12,142 nucleotides of DNA, taken from the NCBI GenBank assembly GCA_030428695.1, contig JAUIEM010000310.1, positions 1 through 12,142 of the forward strand, read 5' to 3'. Each line of letters starts with the position of its first letter. The stretch's first letter is position 1. The notes beneath the pieces were generated by a model. The model did no database searches, was not told where the DNA came from, and saw only the letters and a program-made list of their open reading frames with translations. The position numbers and the translations under genes were made by a program. This document shows, one piece after another, positions 1 through 9,325 of this stretch. The DNA is from a bacterium (GTDB lineage Bacteria; Planctomycetota; J058; JAJDCP01).

Positions 1-809
1 TTGTCGAGTCGGGCGTCGACGCACATCTGGTTCATTTGGGCACCATGGGCGGTTACGGTTATGGCACGGCGGGGATGAAGATTCCCGAAGGTTATCTCCC
101 CATCAAGATCGAAACCGATTCGGGCGAGGAGATCCGCCAGGAGATTTTGTATCCGGCCAATCCGGGCTCGATCTATCACATGACCAAGACCCAGGATCAG
201 CTCCTCTTTGCGTTCTACAATAAGAATGACGGCCTCAAGATCACCGATCTTCATCAGGGCATTGTCTGGGGCACGCAAACGGAAGAAACCAAGAAGGACG
301 AGCGCCTGATCAACCGCTTCGACTATGACGGCGATTACGGCACGGTGTTGAACCGCTTCCTGATGCAGGGGGCCATTGGCTATCCGCTGACGGTTCACGG
401 CACCGGTGGCCAGACCCGCGCCTTCATCCACATCCGCGACACCGTGCGCTGCGTCGAGCTCGCCGTGCAGAACCCGCCCGCCCGCGGCGAGCGCGTGCAG
501 ATCTTCAACCAGACGACCGAGACCCACCGCGTCCGCGAGCTCGCAGCGCTGGTCAGCGGGCTGACCGGGGCGCCGATCGTGCACCTCGAGAACCCGCGGC
601 AGGAGGCGGACAGCAACGAGCTGCGGGTCGACAACGCCGGCTTCCTCGCCCTCGGCCTCGACCCCGTGCGGCTCGAGCAGGGGCTGCTCGAGGAGGTGGT
701 CGAGATCGCGGGGAAGTACCGCGCGCACTGCGACCGGTCGAAGATCCCGTGCACGTCGTACTGGAACGAGCAGCGGCGGATCGCGTGTGATGGGCCGGAT
801 GGGGTCTGA
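1..809 (+). CDS. sqdB: UDP-sulfoquinovose synthase (SQD1 family), 5'-truncated by the window edge
   Basis: This NAD-dependent short-chain dehydrogenase/reductase-type enzyme joins sulfite to UDP-glucose to give UDP-sulfoquinovose, the head-group donor for the sulfolipid SQDG. The frame is open from base 3 with no start in view, so the N-terminal NAD-binding Rossmann part lies outside the window; a TTG at 36 is only an internal codon. What remains matches the SQD1 core: HLGTMG with the catalytic Thr (codon 42-44), IPEGY, the YHMTK active-site Tyr/Lys (codons at 174-176 and 186-188), DLHQG, RFDYDGDYGTVLNRF, GGQTRAFIHIRDTVRCVEL and FNQTTE. The reading frame ends at TGA 807-809. Third-position A/T falls from 30 of 124 codons (36-407) to 4 of 133 afterwards, so the two halves may have different histories. 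No partner gene (a glycosyltransferase such as SqdX or SqdD) is visible. Confidence 0.92.
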   Translation, partial: VESGVDAHLVHLGTMGGYGYGTAGMKIPEGYLPIKIETDSGEEIRQEILYPANPGSIYHMTKTQDQLLFAFYNKNDGLKITDLHQGIVWGTQTEETKKDERLINRFDYDGDYGTVLNRFLMQGAIGYPLTVHGTGGQTRAFIHIRDTVRCVELAVQNPPARGERVQIFNQTTETHRVRELAALVSGLTGAPIVHLENPRQEADSNELRVDNAGFLALGLDPVRLEQGLLEEVVEIAGKYRAHCDRSKIPCTSYWNEQRRIACDGPDGV

Positions 810-887
810 GGAGGCGGGGAACCCGACTCCGATCCCGATTCCGACCCCGACGGAGCCAGACGGGGGTGCCAGACGGCCGCTCGATGT

Positions 888-924
888 CCCTGTACGGGTG
901 GTGGCAGACCCCGCCGCTACAGGG
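888..924. repeat. Small degenerate copy of the TGTAGGGG inverted-repeat element
   Basis: CCCTGTA at 888-894 is the exact reverse complement of TACAGGG at 918-924. The interior keeps a diverged G-rich left side and CCCCGCC right side, so it looks like a short, decayed relative of the element at 950-1040. Confidence 0.5.
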
Positions 925-949
925 TTTTCGAGCTGTCGTAGGACAGACA

Positions 950-1040
950 TGTAGGGGAGGGGTTTCCGAGGCTGTCTTACGGAACCCGATGACGCACGCC
1001 CCCACGCCTGCGGCGGGCGGGGGTAAACCCCGCCCCTACA
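950..1040. repeat. TGTAGGGG-type inverted repeat (MITE/REP-like)
   Basis: TGTAGGGGAGGGGTTT (950-965) and AAACCCCGCCCCTACA (1025-1040) are inverted copies differing at one base, enclosing 59 bases. A direct copy of the left arm recurs at 1094-1109. GC-rich arms ending in TGTAGGGG are, from general knowledge, common as dispersed noncoding repeats in environmental genomes. No transposase or obvious target duplication is seen, so mobility is inference. Confidence 0.6.
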
Positions 1041-1093
1041 TTGGATTCCGACGCACACCACGGGCGATCTCGGACGTGCGGGTCCTATCCGAA

Positions 1094-1134
1094 TGTAGGG
1101 GAGGGGTTTACCCCCTCCCGTCGTGCTTCGGGAG
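1094..1134. repeat. Third TGTAGGGG arm with attached hairpin
   Basis: TGTAGGGGAGGGGTTT at 1094-1109 repeats 950-965 exactly. It runs into a perfect hairpin, CTCCCG (1115-1120) and CGGGAG (1129-1134), around an 8-base loop. Confidence 0.55.
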
Positions 1135-1135
1135 C

Positions 1136-1161
1136 CAACCTCCCTCGTGGGACGGAGGTTG
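1136..1161. repeat. Perfect 8-bp inverted repeat in the spacer
   Basis: CAACCTCC (1136-1143) pairs with GGAGGTTG (1154-1161) around a 10-base loop. There is no T-run on either side, so a simple intrinsic terminator is unlikely; it may be part of the repeat cluster. Confidence 0.5.
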
Positions 1162-1260
1162 CGCTGAGGTCAGTATGCGGTCGCTTCCGACCCCGATCCT
1201 GATGGAATCGGAACCGGAAGAGGGCACGGGCGCGGGCACGAGCACGGGCACGCAGGGAAA

Positions 1261-1396
1261 TCGGAATAGGTCATCGGAATCGGAATCGGAATCGGAATCG
1301 GAATCGGAATCGGAATCGGAATCGGAATCGGAATCGGAATCGGAATCGGAATCGGAATCGGAATCGGTCATCGGAATCGGTCATCGGAATCGGTCA
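1261..1396. repeat. TCGGAA hexanucleotide tandem array with 13-base flanking units
   Basis: A pure TCGGAA array runs from 1274 to 1367, 94 bases or 15 full copies plus four bases, with no interruption. It is flanked by the 13-base unit TCATCGGAATCGG, two direct copies of which lie at 1368-1380 and 1381-1393; a diverged TCGGAATAGG-TCA precedes the array. The next TCA (1394-1396) is, on the minus strand, the stop codon of the TPR gene. No reading frame on either strand contains a stop inside the array, which explains the serine/aspartate, serine/glutamate and similar dipeptide ORFs. It is a candidate variable-number tandem repeat. Confidence 0.92.
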
Positions 1397-2968
1397 CCCC
1401 GCCCCCGCCGACTCCCCCGCCAGCGCCTCGAGCCGCGCGCTCAGCCGCGCCGCCTGCTCGCCCCGGCCGAGGCGCTCGAGCAGCGCCGCGTACTCCCTCA
1501 GCGGCTCGCGCAGCTCCTTGTGGGCGGGTCCGTAGAGGGCCTCGAGCAGCTCGAGGGTCTCGGCGTACAGGCCCTCGGCCTCGTCGAGCTTGTCCTGGGC
1601 GACGCAGGTCTGGGCGGTGCCGTGCAGGGCCTCGAGCAGGTCGGCGTCGCTGGCGGCCTTGCGCAGCACCGCGAGGGCGCGGACGAAGTGGGCGTAGGAC
1701 TCGTCGAGCCGGCCGAGCTGCTTGAAGGTGATCGCGAGGTCGCACAGGGCGTTGCCGACCTTCGGATGGTCCTTGCCGTGGACGCTGGTCAGGATCGGGA
1801 TCGCGCGCTTGAGGTAGGTCTTCGCCCGCGTGTGGTCGTCCTCCATCGTCGCCAGGGTCGCGAGGGTCACGCAGCAGGAGGCGACCACCGGGTGCTCCTC
1901 GCCGAGCCTCTCGGCGAGCTTGAGCGCGGCCTTGACCGGCGGCTTGATCACATCGGGGCCGTGACCCTGGGCGCCGAGGACGCGGCCGAGGTTGAGGTGG
2001 CAGTAGGCGACCTCGGCGCCTTCGCGGCCGGACTTTTCGAGGATGGCCAGGGCGAGGCTGTACTTGGTCTCGGCCCGCGCCAGGTCACCGTCATCGAAGG
2101 CCTTGTGCGCCTCGCGCACGACCTCGTCGAAGACGTTGCCGCCGACCCCGACGGTCTCCTCGGTCTCGTCGACGTCGCCGACGAAGCGCTCGCCGCTGGT
2201 CTCCAGGCCGCTCGGCGGAAGGCTGGGCGGGGTGCCCTCGAAGAGCCCCTTCCAGGCCGGGTCGGTCGCGCGGATCGCGGCGCCGAGCGCCTCGGTGACC
2301 TGGGCGACCTCCGGGCTGTCCTTGCCGAGCGCGGCCTCGAGGATGGCGAGGGCCGAGCGCAGCAGGGAGGCGGCTTCGGAGGCCTTGCCCTGGGCGAGGC
2401 GGACGCCGGCGAGGTTGCTCAGGGTGCGCCCTACATCCGGGTGTCCTCCGCCGAGCGCGCCCTCGGAGATCGACAGCGCGCAGGTGTAGTACTGCTCCGA
2501 CTCGGCGAGCTTGCCCTGCAGCCTGCACAGCGTCGCGAGCCGGCTCAGGGTCGAGGCGACCTGGGGGGCGTGGTCGCCGAGCGCCTCCTCTTCGAGGGCG
2601 AGGAGCCGCTTCTCGATCTCCTCCGCGGCGGCGTACTCGCCGCAGGCCTCCCGCATCGCCGACAGGTTCTGCAGGGCCTCGACGGTGCTCGGATGGCCGG
2701 CGCCGAAGCTCTTGGTGTAGATGCCGACCGCCCGGCGGTACAGCGGCGCGGCCTCGGGGAAGCGGTCCTGGCTGCGCAGCACGTCGCCGAGCAGCGACAG
2801 GCTCGAGGCCAGCCGGGGGTCCTCGCCCCCGAGCGCCTCGGCCTCGAGCACGCCCGCGCGCAGGAGCCGCTCGGCCACGACCAGGTCGCCGCGCTGCTGG
2901 GCCTCGATGCCGAGGCGCCAGTAGCGCAGCCAGATCTGCTCGTCGGCATCTTCGGGTCGGATCACCAC
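1394..2968 (-). CDS. TPR-repeat protein, kinesin-light-chain type
   Basis: Predicted protein of 524 residues made almost wholly of tetratricopeptide repeats, a protein-protein interaction scaffold; no catalytic domain is visible. The 42-residue spacing typical of kinesin-light-chain TPRs is exact: the loop motif ALGGEDP, FGAGHP, ALGDHAP, ALGGGHP, ALGKDSP recurs near residues 45, 87, 129, 171 and 213. A Pro/Gly/acidic linker (about 236-278) separates this block from a second TPR block (about 279-515) with loops EEHPVV, KDHPKV and GPAHKE. No signal peptide or membrane segment is seen, so it is probably cytoplasmic. I chose the GTG at 2968 because GGAG lies seven bases upstream; GTG at 2974 or TTG at 3079 are possible. 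It lies 139 bases downstream of the LRAT-like gene on the same strand. The stop codon abuts the hexamer array. Partner and role are unknown. Confidence 0.85.
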   Translation of the reverse strand: MVIRPEDADEQIWLRYWRLGIEAQQRGDLVVAERLLRAGVLEAEALGGEDPRLASSLSLLGDVLRSQDRFPEAAPLYRRAVGIYTKSFGAGHPSTVEALQNLSAMREACGEYAAAEEIEKRLLALEEEALGDHAPQVASTLSRLATLCRLQGKLAESEQYYTCALSISEGALGGGHPDVGRTLSNLAGVRLAQGKASEAASLLRSALAILEAALGKDSPEVAQVTEALGAAIRATDPAWKGLFEGTPPSLPPSGLETSGERFVGDVDETEETVGVGGNVFDEVVREAHKAFDDGDLARAETKYSLALAILEKSGREGAEVAYCHLNLGRVLGAQGHGPDVIKPPVKAALKLAERLGEEHPVVASCCVTLATLATMEDDHTRAKTYLKRAIPILTSVHGKDHPKVGNALCDLAITFKQLGRLDESYAHFVRALAVLRKAASDADLLEALHGTAQTCVAQDKLDEAEGLYAETLELLEALYGPAHKELREPLREYAALLERLGRGEQAARLSARLEALAGESAGAG

Positions 2969-3024
2969 GTGCACGCTCCGGGTTTCCTCGAGGTCCGCGC
3001 GCACGGACGGCGCCGCTAGCGCGT

Positions 3025-3045
3025 GGAGAAGCCGTCGGGCTCTCC
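3025..3045 (-). promoter_or_regulatory. Short hairpin between the LRAT-like and TPR genes
   Basis: GGAGA-A-GCC and GGC-TCTCC pair around a GTCG loop with one bulged base. It lies in the leader of the TPR gene, downstream of the LRAT-like stop. There is no T-run, so it could be a weak terminator, a leader structure or chance in GC-rich DNA. Confidence 0.3.
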
Positions 3046-3107
3046 ACCCCAGTGTCCCACAGCGTGCTCCAGGGCACAAGTGTCCGTCGTCTTCGGGCGT
3101 GGGGGGC

Positions 3108-3920
3108 TCAGCGGAACAGCTTCTTCAGCTTCTTGCCGGCCTTCTTCCCGGTCTGGGCGATCGCCTTGCCGGCCTTGCCGGCCTTCTTCTCGAGGGCGCC
3201 CACGGCCTTGTTGAACACGGCCTGGATCTGCTTCGCCTCGGGGCTGGTGCGGCGGTTGCTGACCACCCAGGAGCTGAAGTGCTGGCAGTTGTTCTTGAGC
3301 GGGTCGTACTTCCAGCTCTGGCCGACCTTGCTCAGGGCCCGGGCGACCGCCTTCTCGGGCGGGAAGATGTGCGGGGAGGGGCCGCGCTTGACCTTCCGCC
3401 CTTCCTTGAAGGAGCGCAGGCTCTGCTTGCGCACCTTGACCAGGGTGCGGCCCTTGAACAGGCTGCCGACCAGGTCCTTGACCTGGTTGACGTTGACGAC
3501 CTTGCCGCCGCCGATGTAGACGCCGGCGTGGTGGTAGGCGCCGGAGTCTACCCACAGCTCGGTGCCGGGCAGGAAGGGCTCGCGCAGCGCTTCGAGGACC
3601 TTGATCAGGGGACGCTGGTCGGGCCGGGTCGCGAGCAGCAGGCGCGCGAGGCGCGCCTCGTGGCGGCCCGCCTCCTCCAGGCCCTCGGCGAGCCCGGGCA
3701 GGATCTTCCAGGCCGCCTCGGCCAGCGCGACCTGGTCGGCGGGCTCGATCATCTTGCGGGCGCTGCGCGCGAGCGCGGCGGCTTCCTCCGACTCGGCCTT
3801 GCGGCCGACATCGATCAACACCGTGACGGTGGCCCGCAGGTAGGCCTGGGCCGTGTCGATGCTGCGCTTGGAGAGAAACGCTCCGCGGGCGCGGGAGAGG
3901 GCGGCGTGCGGGTTGGCCAT
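3108..3920 (-). CDS. LRAT-domain (NlpC/P60-like, papain-fold) protein with lysine-rich tail
   Basis: Protein of 270 residues. The centre matches the LRAT family, circularly permuted NlpC/P60 thiol enzymes that act as acyltransferases or lipid hydrolases. The His motif is HHAGVYIGGG (residues 130-139, H131 aligning with the catalytic His of HxG[IV]Y). The Cys motif NNCQHF (C212) matches the family's NCEHF nucleophile motif. The third active-site position, usually His in RVIHL, is Asn143 in KVVNV, a polar substitution found elsewhere in the wider fold. Residues 1-110 form a helical N-terminal region I do not recognise; residues 243-270 are a Lys/Gly/Ala helix ending in KKLKKLFR, suited to binding acidic lipids or nucleic acid. 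No signal peptide is seen. ATG at 3920 follows AGGGG by nine bases. The aldo/keto reductase-like gene is divergent, the TPR gene downstream. Substrate unknown. Confidence 0.82.
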   Translation of the reverse strand: MANPHAALSRARGAFLSKRSIDTAQAYLRATVTVLIDVGRKAESEEAAALARSARKMIEPADQVALAEAAWKILPGLAEGLEEAGRHEARLARLLLATRPDQRPLIKVLEALREPFLPGTELWVDSGAYHHAGVYIGGGKVVNVNQVKDLVGSLFKGRTLVKVRKQSLRSFKEGRKVKRGPSPHIFPPEKAVARALSKVGQSWKYDPLKNNCQHFSSWVVSNRRTSPEAKQIQAVFNKAVGALEKKAGKAGKAIAQTGKKAGKKLKKLFR

Positions 3921-3982
3921 TCAGGACGTCCCCTTTTATCGATTAAGCGTAGCGTCGGGCAGGGGAAGCGCAAAGCCCGTCG

Positions 3983-3991
3983 TGCTATCCT
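3983..3991 (+). promoter_or_regulatory. Possible extended -10 promoter of the aldo/keto reductase-like gene
   Basis: TGCTATCCT fits an extended -10 (TGn plus TATCCT) about 25 bases before the proposed start, within the 95-base divergent spacer. No -35 is obvious. The AT-rich TTTTATCGATTAAG at 3934-3947 may serve the opposite direction. Pattern match only. Confidence 0.3.
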
Positions 3992-4002
3992 CGAGGGAGC
4001 AG

Positions 4003-4008
4003 AGGAGG
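4003..4008 (+). promoter_or_regulatory. Ribosome binding site that fixes an unusual start
   Basis: AGGAGG at 4003-4008 is a perfect Shine-Dalgarno sequence. Seven bases on, in frame with the downstream coding sequence, is ATC (4016-4018). No ATG, GTG or TTG lies in frame between the upstream stop (3950-3952) and GTG 4139, so this site points to ATC as the start. Confidence 0.65.
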
Positions 4009-4015
4009 CAGCCCG

Positions 4016-4816
4016 ATCGACTACCTGACCCGCCGCGCCCTCGGGCGCACCGGCCTCGAGGTCTCCCGCATCGGCTTCGGAGGAAGCTTCGGGGCGCCGA
4101 CGCAGGCCTATCTGGACGGCTTCGATGCCGGTATCAACGTGTTCTACTGGGGCTCGCTGCGGCGCCGGGCGATGGCCCGGGCGATCCGCGCCCTGCGCGA
4201 CCGCCGCAACGAGCTGGTCGTCGTCGTGCAGTCCTACGCCCGCCTCGGCTGCCTGGTCAAGGCCAGCCTGCGCCTCGCGCTGCGCCAGCTGCGCCTCGAG
4301 CGCGCCGACGTGCTGCTGCTCGGCTGGCACAACCGGACGCCGGGCCGCCGGGTGATGGACGCGGCGGCGGAGCTCAAGGAGCAGGGGCTGGTCCGCGCCC
4401 TGGCGGTCAGCTGCCACCACCGGCCGTCCTTCGAGCAGTACATCGCCGATCCGCGCATCGACGTGATCATGGTGCGCTACAACGCCGTCCACCGCGGCGC
4501 CGAGCGCGAGGTCTTCCCGCACCTGCCCGCCGAGGGCGGCCCCGGGGTCTTCGCCTACACGGCCACCCGCTGGGGTCATCTGCCCGACCCGCGCAAGGCC
4601 CCGCCCGGCCTCGGCCCCCTGCGCGGCCGCGACTGCTACCGCTTCGCCCTCGCGCGGCCCGAGGTCGACCTGGTGTTCTGCGGGCCGGACAACCGCGCCC
4701 ACGTGCAGGAGGCGATCGACGCCCTGCGGATGGGGCCGATGTCCGAAGAGGAGCTCGCCCGGGCGCACGAGATCGGCGACTGGGTCTACAACGAGCGCTG
4801 GGCGCTGATGGGCTGA
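4016..4816 (+). CDS. Aldo/keto reductase-like protein, apparently ATC-initiated and lacking the catalytic tetrad
   Basis: Predicted protein of 266 residues with an aldo/keto reductase TIM-barrel pattern: N-terminal RRALGRTGLEVSRIGFGG (residues 6-23), AGIN (38-41), the ADVLLLGWHN strand (97-106) and EQGLVRALAVSCHHR. Starting at the first conventional codon (GTG 4139) would delete this conserved N-terminus; starting at ATC 4016, seven bases after AGGAGG, gives (M)DYLTRRALGRTGL, just where such enzymes begin. The tetrad Asp-Tyr-Lys-His is not apparent: the FFDTA Asp aligns with Tyr44 in NVFYWG, the Tyr five residues on with Arg49, the Lys with Gln72 and the LHW His with Gly103. It may therefore be a divergent or non-reductase member. 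It ends four bases before the convergent stop of the secreted-protein gene. The ATC could also be a sequencing error or a mutated ATG. Confidence 0.78.
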   Translation: MDYLTRRALGRTGLEVSRIGFGGSFGAPTQAYLDGFDAGINVFYWGSLRRRAMARAIRALRDRRNELVVVVQSYARLGCLVKASLRLALRQLRLERADVLLLGWHNRTPGRRVMDAAAELKEQGLVRALAVSCHHRPSFEQYIADPRIDVIMVRYNAVHRGAEREVFPHLPAEGGPGVFAYTATRWGHLPDPRKAPPGLGPLRGRDCYRFALARPEVDLVFCGPDNRAHVQEAIDALRMGPMSEEELARAHEIGDWVYNERWALMG

Positions 4817-4820
4817 GCCC

Positions 4821-5387
4821 CTATTCCTTTACGTTCACTTCGACGAACAGCACGACCAGGCGGTCGATGTTCTCCGGGCTGCGGCCGCCGAGGGTGCTCA
4901 TCCAGACCTCGCCGGGGGCCGCGCGGTAGGCGCCCTTCAGCGACAGGGCGTCGATGGTCGGCGGCAGGTCTCGCGGGGCCGGCAGGCGCGCATCCTCGAG
5001 CTGCAGGCCGAGGTCGACCAGCAGGGCCCCGCCGTCGGGGCTGACGTGGGTGCGCACGGCGTCGCGGGCGGTGACGTAGTCGGTGCTGATCACCGTGCCG
5101 GTGCTGGTGACGGTCGTCACCTGGAACGGGTAGCGCTCGCTCTGCACCAGCTCGAGCGGCCGGTCGAGCAGGCCCTCGACGGAGACCTCGAACATCGGAG
5201 CATCCTCACGCGAGCGCAGCTGGCGGCGCACCTCGCTCGGCACGGCGGTCTCGGCCTGGTCGGCGCCCAGGCCGACCGCCTCGATGCCGGCGGCGTCGAG
5301 CTCGTAGACTTCGATCCGCACCGAGACGACGTCGGAGTCGGCCAGCAGGCCGGTGGCGAGGGCGAGGAGCAGAATGGGTCGGAGCAT
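4821..5387 (-). CDS. Small secreted or periplasmic protein of unknown function
   Basis: Protein of 188 residues, not recognised with confidence. It opens with a short signal peptide, MLRPILLLALATGLLA, then DSD, with likely cleavage near residue 16. The mature part is mostly predicted beta strand: VSVRIEVYELD (21-31), MFEVSVEGLL (65-74), YPFQVTTVTS (86-95), ALLVDLGLQL (121-130) and LVVLFVEVNV (177-186). The order of a beta hairpin, a strand with hydrophobic alternation, then PGEVWMSTLGG and a final strand faintly recalls secretin-type outer-membrane beta domains, but too weakly to call. I start at ATG 5387 because GGAGG lies four bases upstream and the signal peptide begins there; an upstream ATG at 5432 adds 15 residues unlike a secretion signal. 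It is 57 bases downstream of uvrA on the same strand, separated by a hairpin. Confidence 0.68.
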   Translation of the reverse strand: MLRPILLLALATGLLADSDVVSVRIEVYELDAAGIEAVGLGADQAETAVPSEVRRQLRSREDAPMFEVSVEGLLDRPLELVQSERYPFQVTTVTSTGTVISTDYVTARDAVRTHVSPDGGALLVDLGLQLEDARLPAPRDLPPTIDALSLKGAYRAAPGEVWMSTLGGRSPENIDRLVVLFVEVNVKE

Positions 5388-5405
5388 GGTTCCTCCAGGT
5401 GCTGG

Positions 5406-5435
5406 GGGGTGTCTCTCTGGAACGCGCGACACCCC
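5406..5435 (-). terminator. Hairpin between uvrA and the downstream secreted-protein gene
   Basis: GGGGTGTC (5406-5413) and GACACCCC (5428-5435) form a perfect eight-pair stem with a 14-base loop, ten bases after the uvrA stop in the direction of transcription. There is no T-run, so it may be a weak or factor-aided terminator, an attenuator or a 3'-end stabiliser. Confidence 0.4.
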
Positions 5436-5444
5436 GCTTCGGGT

Positions 5445-8315
<2,871 letters not shown>

Positions 8316-8316
8316 T

Positions 8317-9264
8317 CTACCCCTGGCGGATGATGTAGGCGGGCTCTTCGACCTCGACCCGGCTCTTCTTCGTGATGCGGAAGGGCGCCGCGACCCGCTC
8401 GACCCGGTCGGTGCGCACCAGCCAGTCGAGGGCGGCCTCGAGGTCGTCGGGCCACAGCTGGCTGGTCGCGAAGTGATCGCCGAGCTCGGACAGGGGCACG
8501 ACCCGCCCGCGCTTGCGCAGCACCCGCAGCACCGGCGCGCAGAGCGCCTCCCCGCGCTCGGCCACCCAGGCGTCGACCGCTGCGAGCACCGCCTGCAGCT
8601 CCTCCTCGGAAGCGGGCCGCAGGAGCGGCGCGTAGACCGCCTCGAACAGGGCGGGGGCGAGCTGTTGCCCGCGCGGGATCAGCTCGCTCTCGCAGATCTC
8701 CCCGGCGTCGATCACCGCGATCAGCGCGAGGGCGAAGCTGGTACCGAGCAGCTCGGAGCGCGCGAGCGCGGGCTGTCCGCGCAGCTCGAGCAGGCGCCGG
8801 GCGTGGCGCGCCGACCACACCACCCAGCTGAAGGCGCGCATCCGCTCGTGGTCGCGGTCGCGCTCGGCGATCGTGTTCGCTTCGGCGAACCAGGCCGCGA
8901 TCGACGGGTCGCGGCTGTAGACCAGGGCGCGGGTCGCGAAGTGGTTGAACGAGAAGGCGGTGCGGGCGCTGCCCTCGACCATGCGCTTGAGCTGCGCCCG
9001 CGGGATCAGCTCCGCCCGCAGCCGCACGCCCTCCTCGTAGAACCAGCGGAAGATGCGCGGCTCGTCGCCGTCGCTCTTCAGGCGGCGCGTGACCTTGTCC
9101 GCCTCGATCAGCCACAGGCGCAGCCGGTCGCGCTTCCAGATCAGCTCCTCGGTCAGGCTGCCGATGCGGACGACGGCGAGGATGTTCCGGTCCTCCTCGA
9201 TGCGCTCGAGGAAGGCCTCGAGGGCCTGCTGGTGGCGGGCGAGCCGGGTGCGGGGATCTTCCAT
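8317..9264 (-). CDS. Nucleotidyltransferase-like protein with winged-helix-like C-terminus
   Basis: Protein of 315 residues. Near the N-terminus, [16 protein letters not shown] (28-43), with G35 and S36, followed by [11 protein letters not shown] (46-56), has the layout of the minimal nucleotidyltransferase fold (hG[GS]...DhDh). In the best alignment the two metal-binding Asp of DhD become Arg47 and Arg49, so it may be inactive or mis-assigned. [17 protein letters not shown] (113-129) resembles the lysyl-tyrosyl-Asp strand after that fold in related proteins. The rest is helical; residues 242-300 ([32 protein letters not shown]) look like a winged helix. I start at ATG 9264: the frame upstream only translates antisense through a tRNA-like element. 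No clear Shine-Dalgarno precedes it. It is directly followed by uvrA (one base apart), so the pair is probably co-transcribed. Its role is unknown. Confidence 0.7.
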   Translation of the reverse strand: MEDPRTRLARHQQALEAFLERIEEDRNILAVVRIGSLTEELIWKRDRLRLWLIEADKVTRRLKSDGDEPRIFRWFYEEGVRLRAELIPRAQLKRMVEGSARTAFSFNHFATRALVYSRDPSIAAWFAEANTIAERDRDHERMRAFSWVVWSARHARRLLELRGQPALARSELLGTSFALALIAVIDAGEICESELIPRGQQLAPALFEAVYAPLLRPASEEELQAVLAAVDAWVAERGEALCAPVLRVLRKRGRVVPLSELGDHFATSQLWPDDLEAALDWLVRTDRVERVAAPFRITKKSRVEVEEPAYIIRQG

Positions 9265-9325
9265 GGAGGGGAGTATCGGTGCTTGCGGGAGGATTTTCCA
9301 GCCGTCGGTTGTCGCCCGATCCGAA

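Larger units (their letters stand above)
810..1393. other. Gene-free repeat-rich spacer between sqdB and the TPR gene
   Basis: About 580 bases without a credible gene separate the stop of the sulfoquinovose synthase from the stop of the minus-strand TPR gene. The spacer holds degenerate GAYNCC hexamers (825-848), three TGTAGGGG-type inverted-repeat segments (888-924, 950-1040, 1094-1109), perfect hairpins (1115-1134, 1136-1161), a further patch of hexamers (1189-1216), short GGCACG-like repeats (about 1223-1252) and the TCGGAA tandem tract. Open frames across it are repeat-driven and carry no recognisable domain. Confidence 0.7.

Noticed and set aside
1274..1367. CRISPR array
   Set aside because: Repeat unit is six bases with no spacers; a simple tandem repeat.
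1108..1371. Minus-strand Ser-Asp repeat protein
   Set aside because: Produced by the hexamer array, which has no stop in any frame; no start signal or domain. Kept only as a remark on possible read-through of the TPR gene.
866..3019. Plus-strand open frame of 717 codons
   Set aside because: It crosses the spacer, the hexamer array (Ser-Glu repeats) and the antisense of the TPR gene; no family features.
4139..4816. GTG 4139 as start of the aldo/keto reductase-like gene
   Set aside because: No ribosome site, and it removes the conserved first strand of the barrel.
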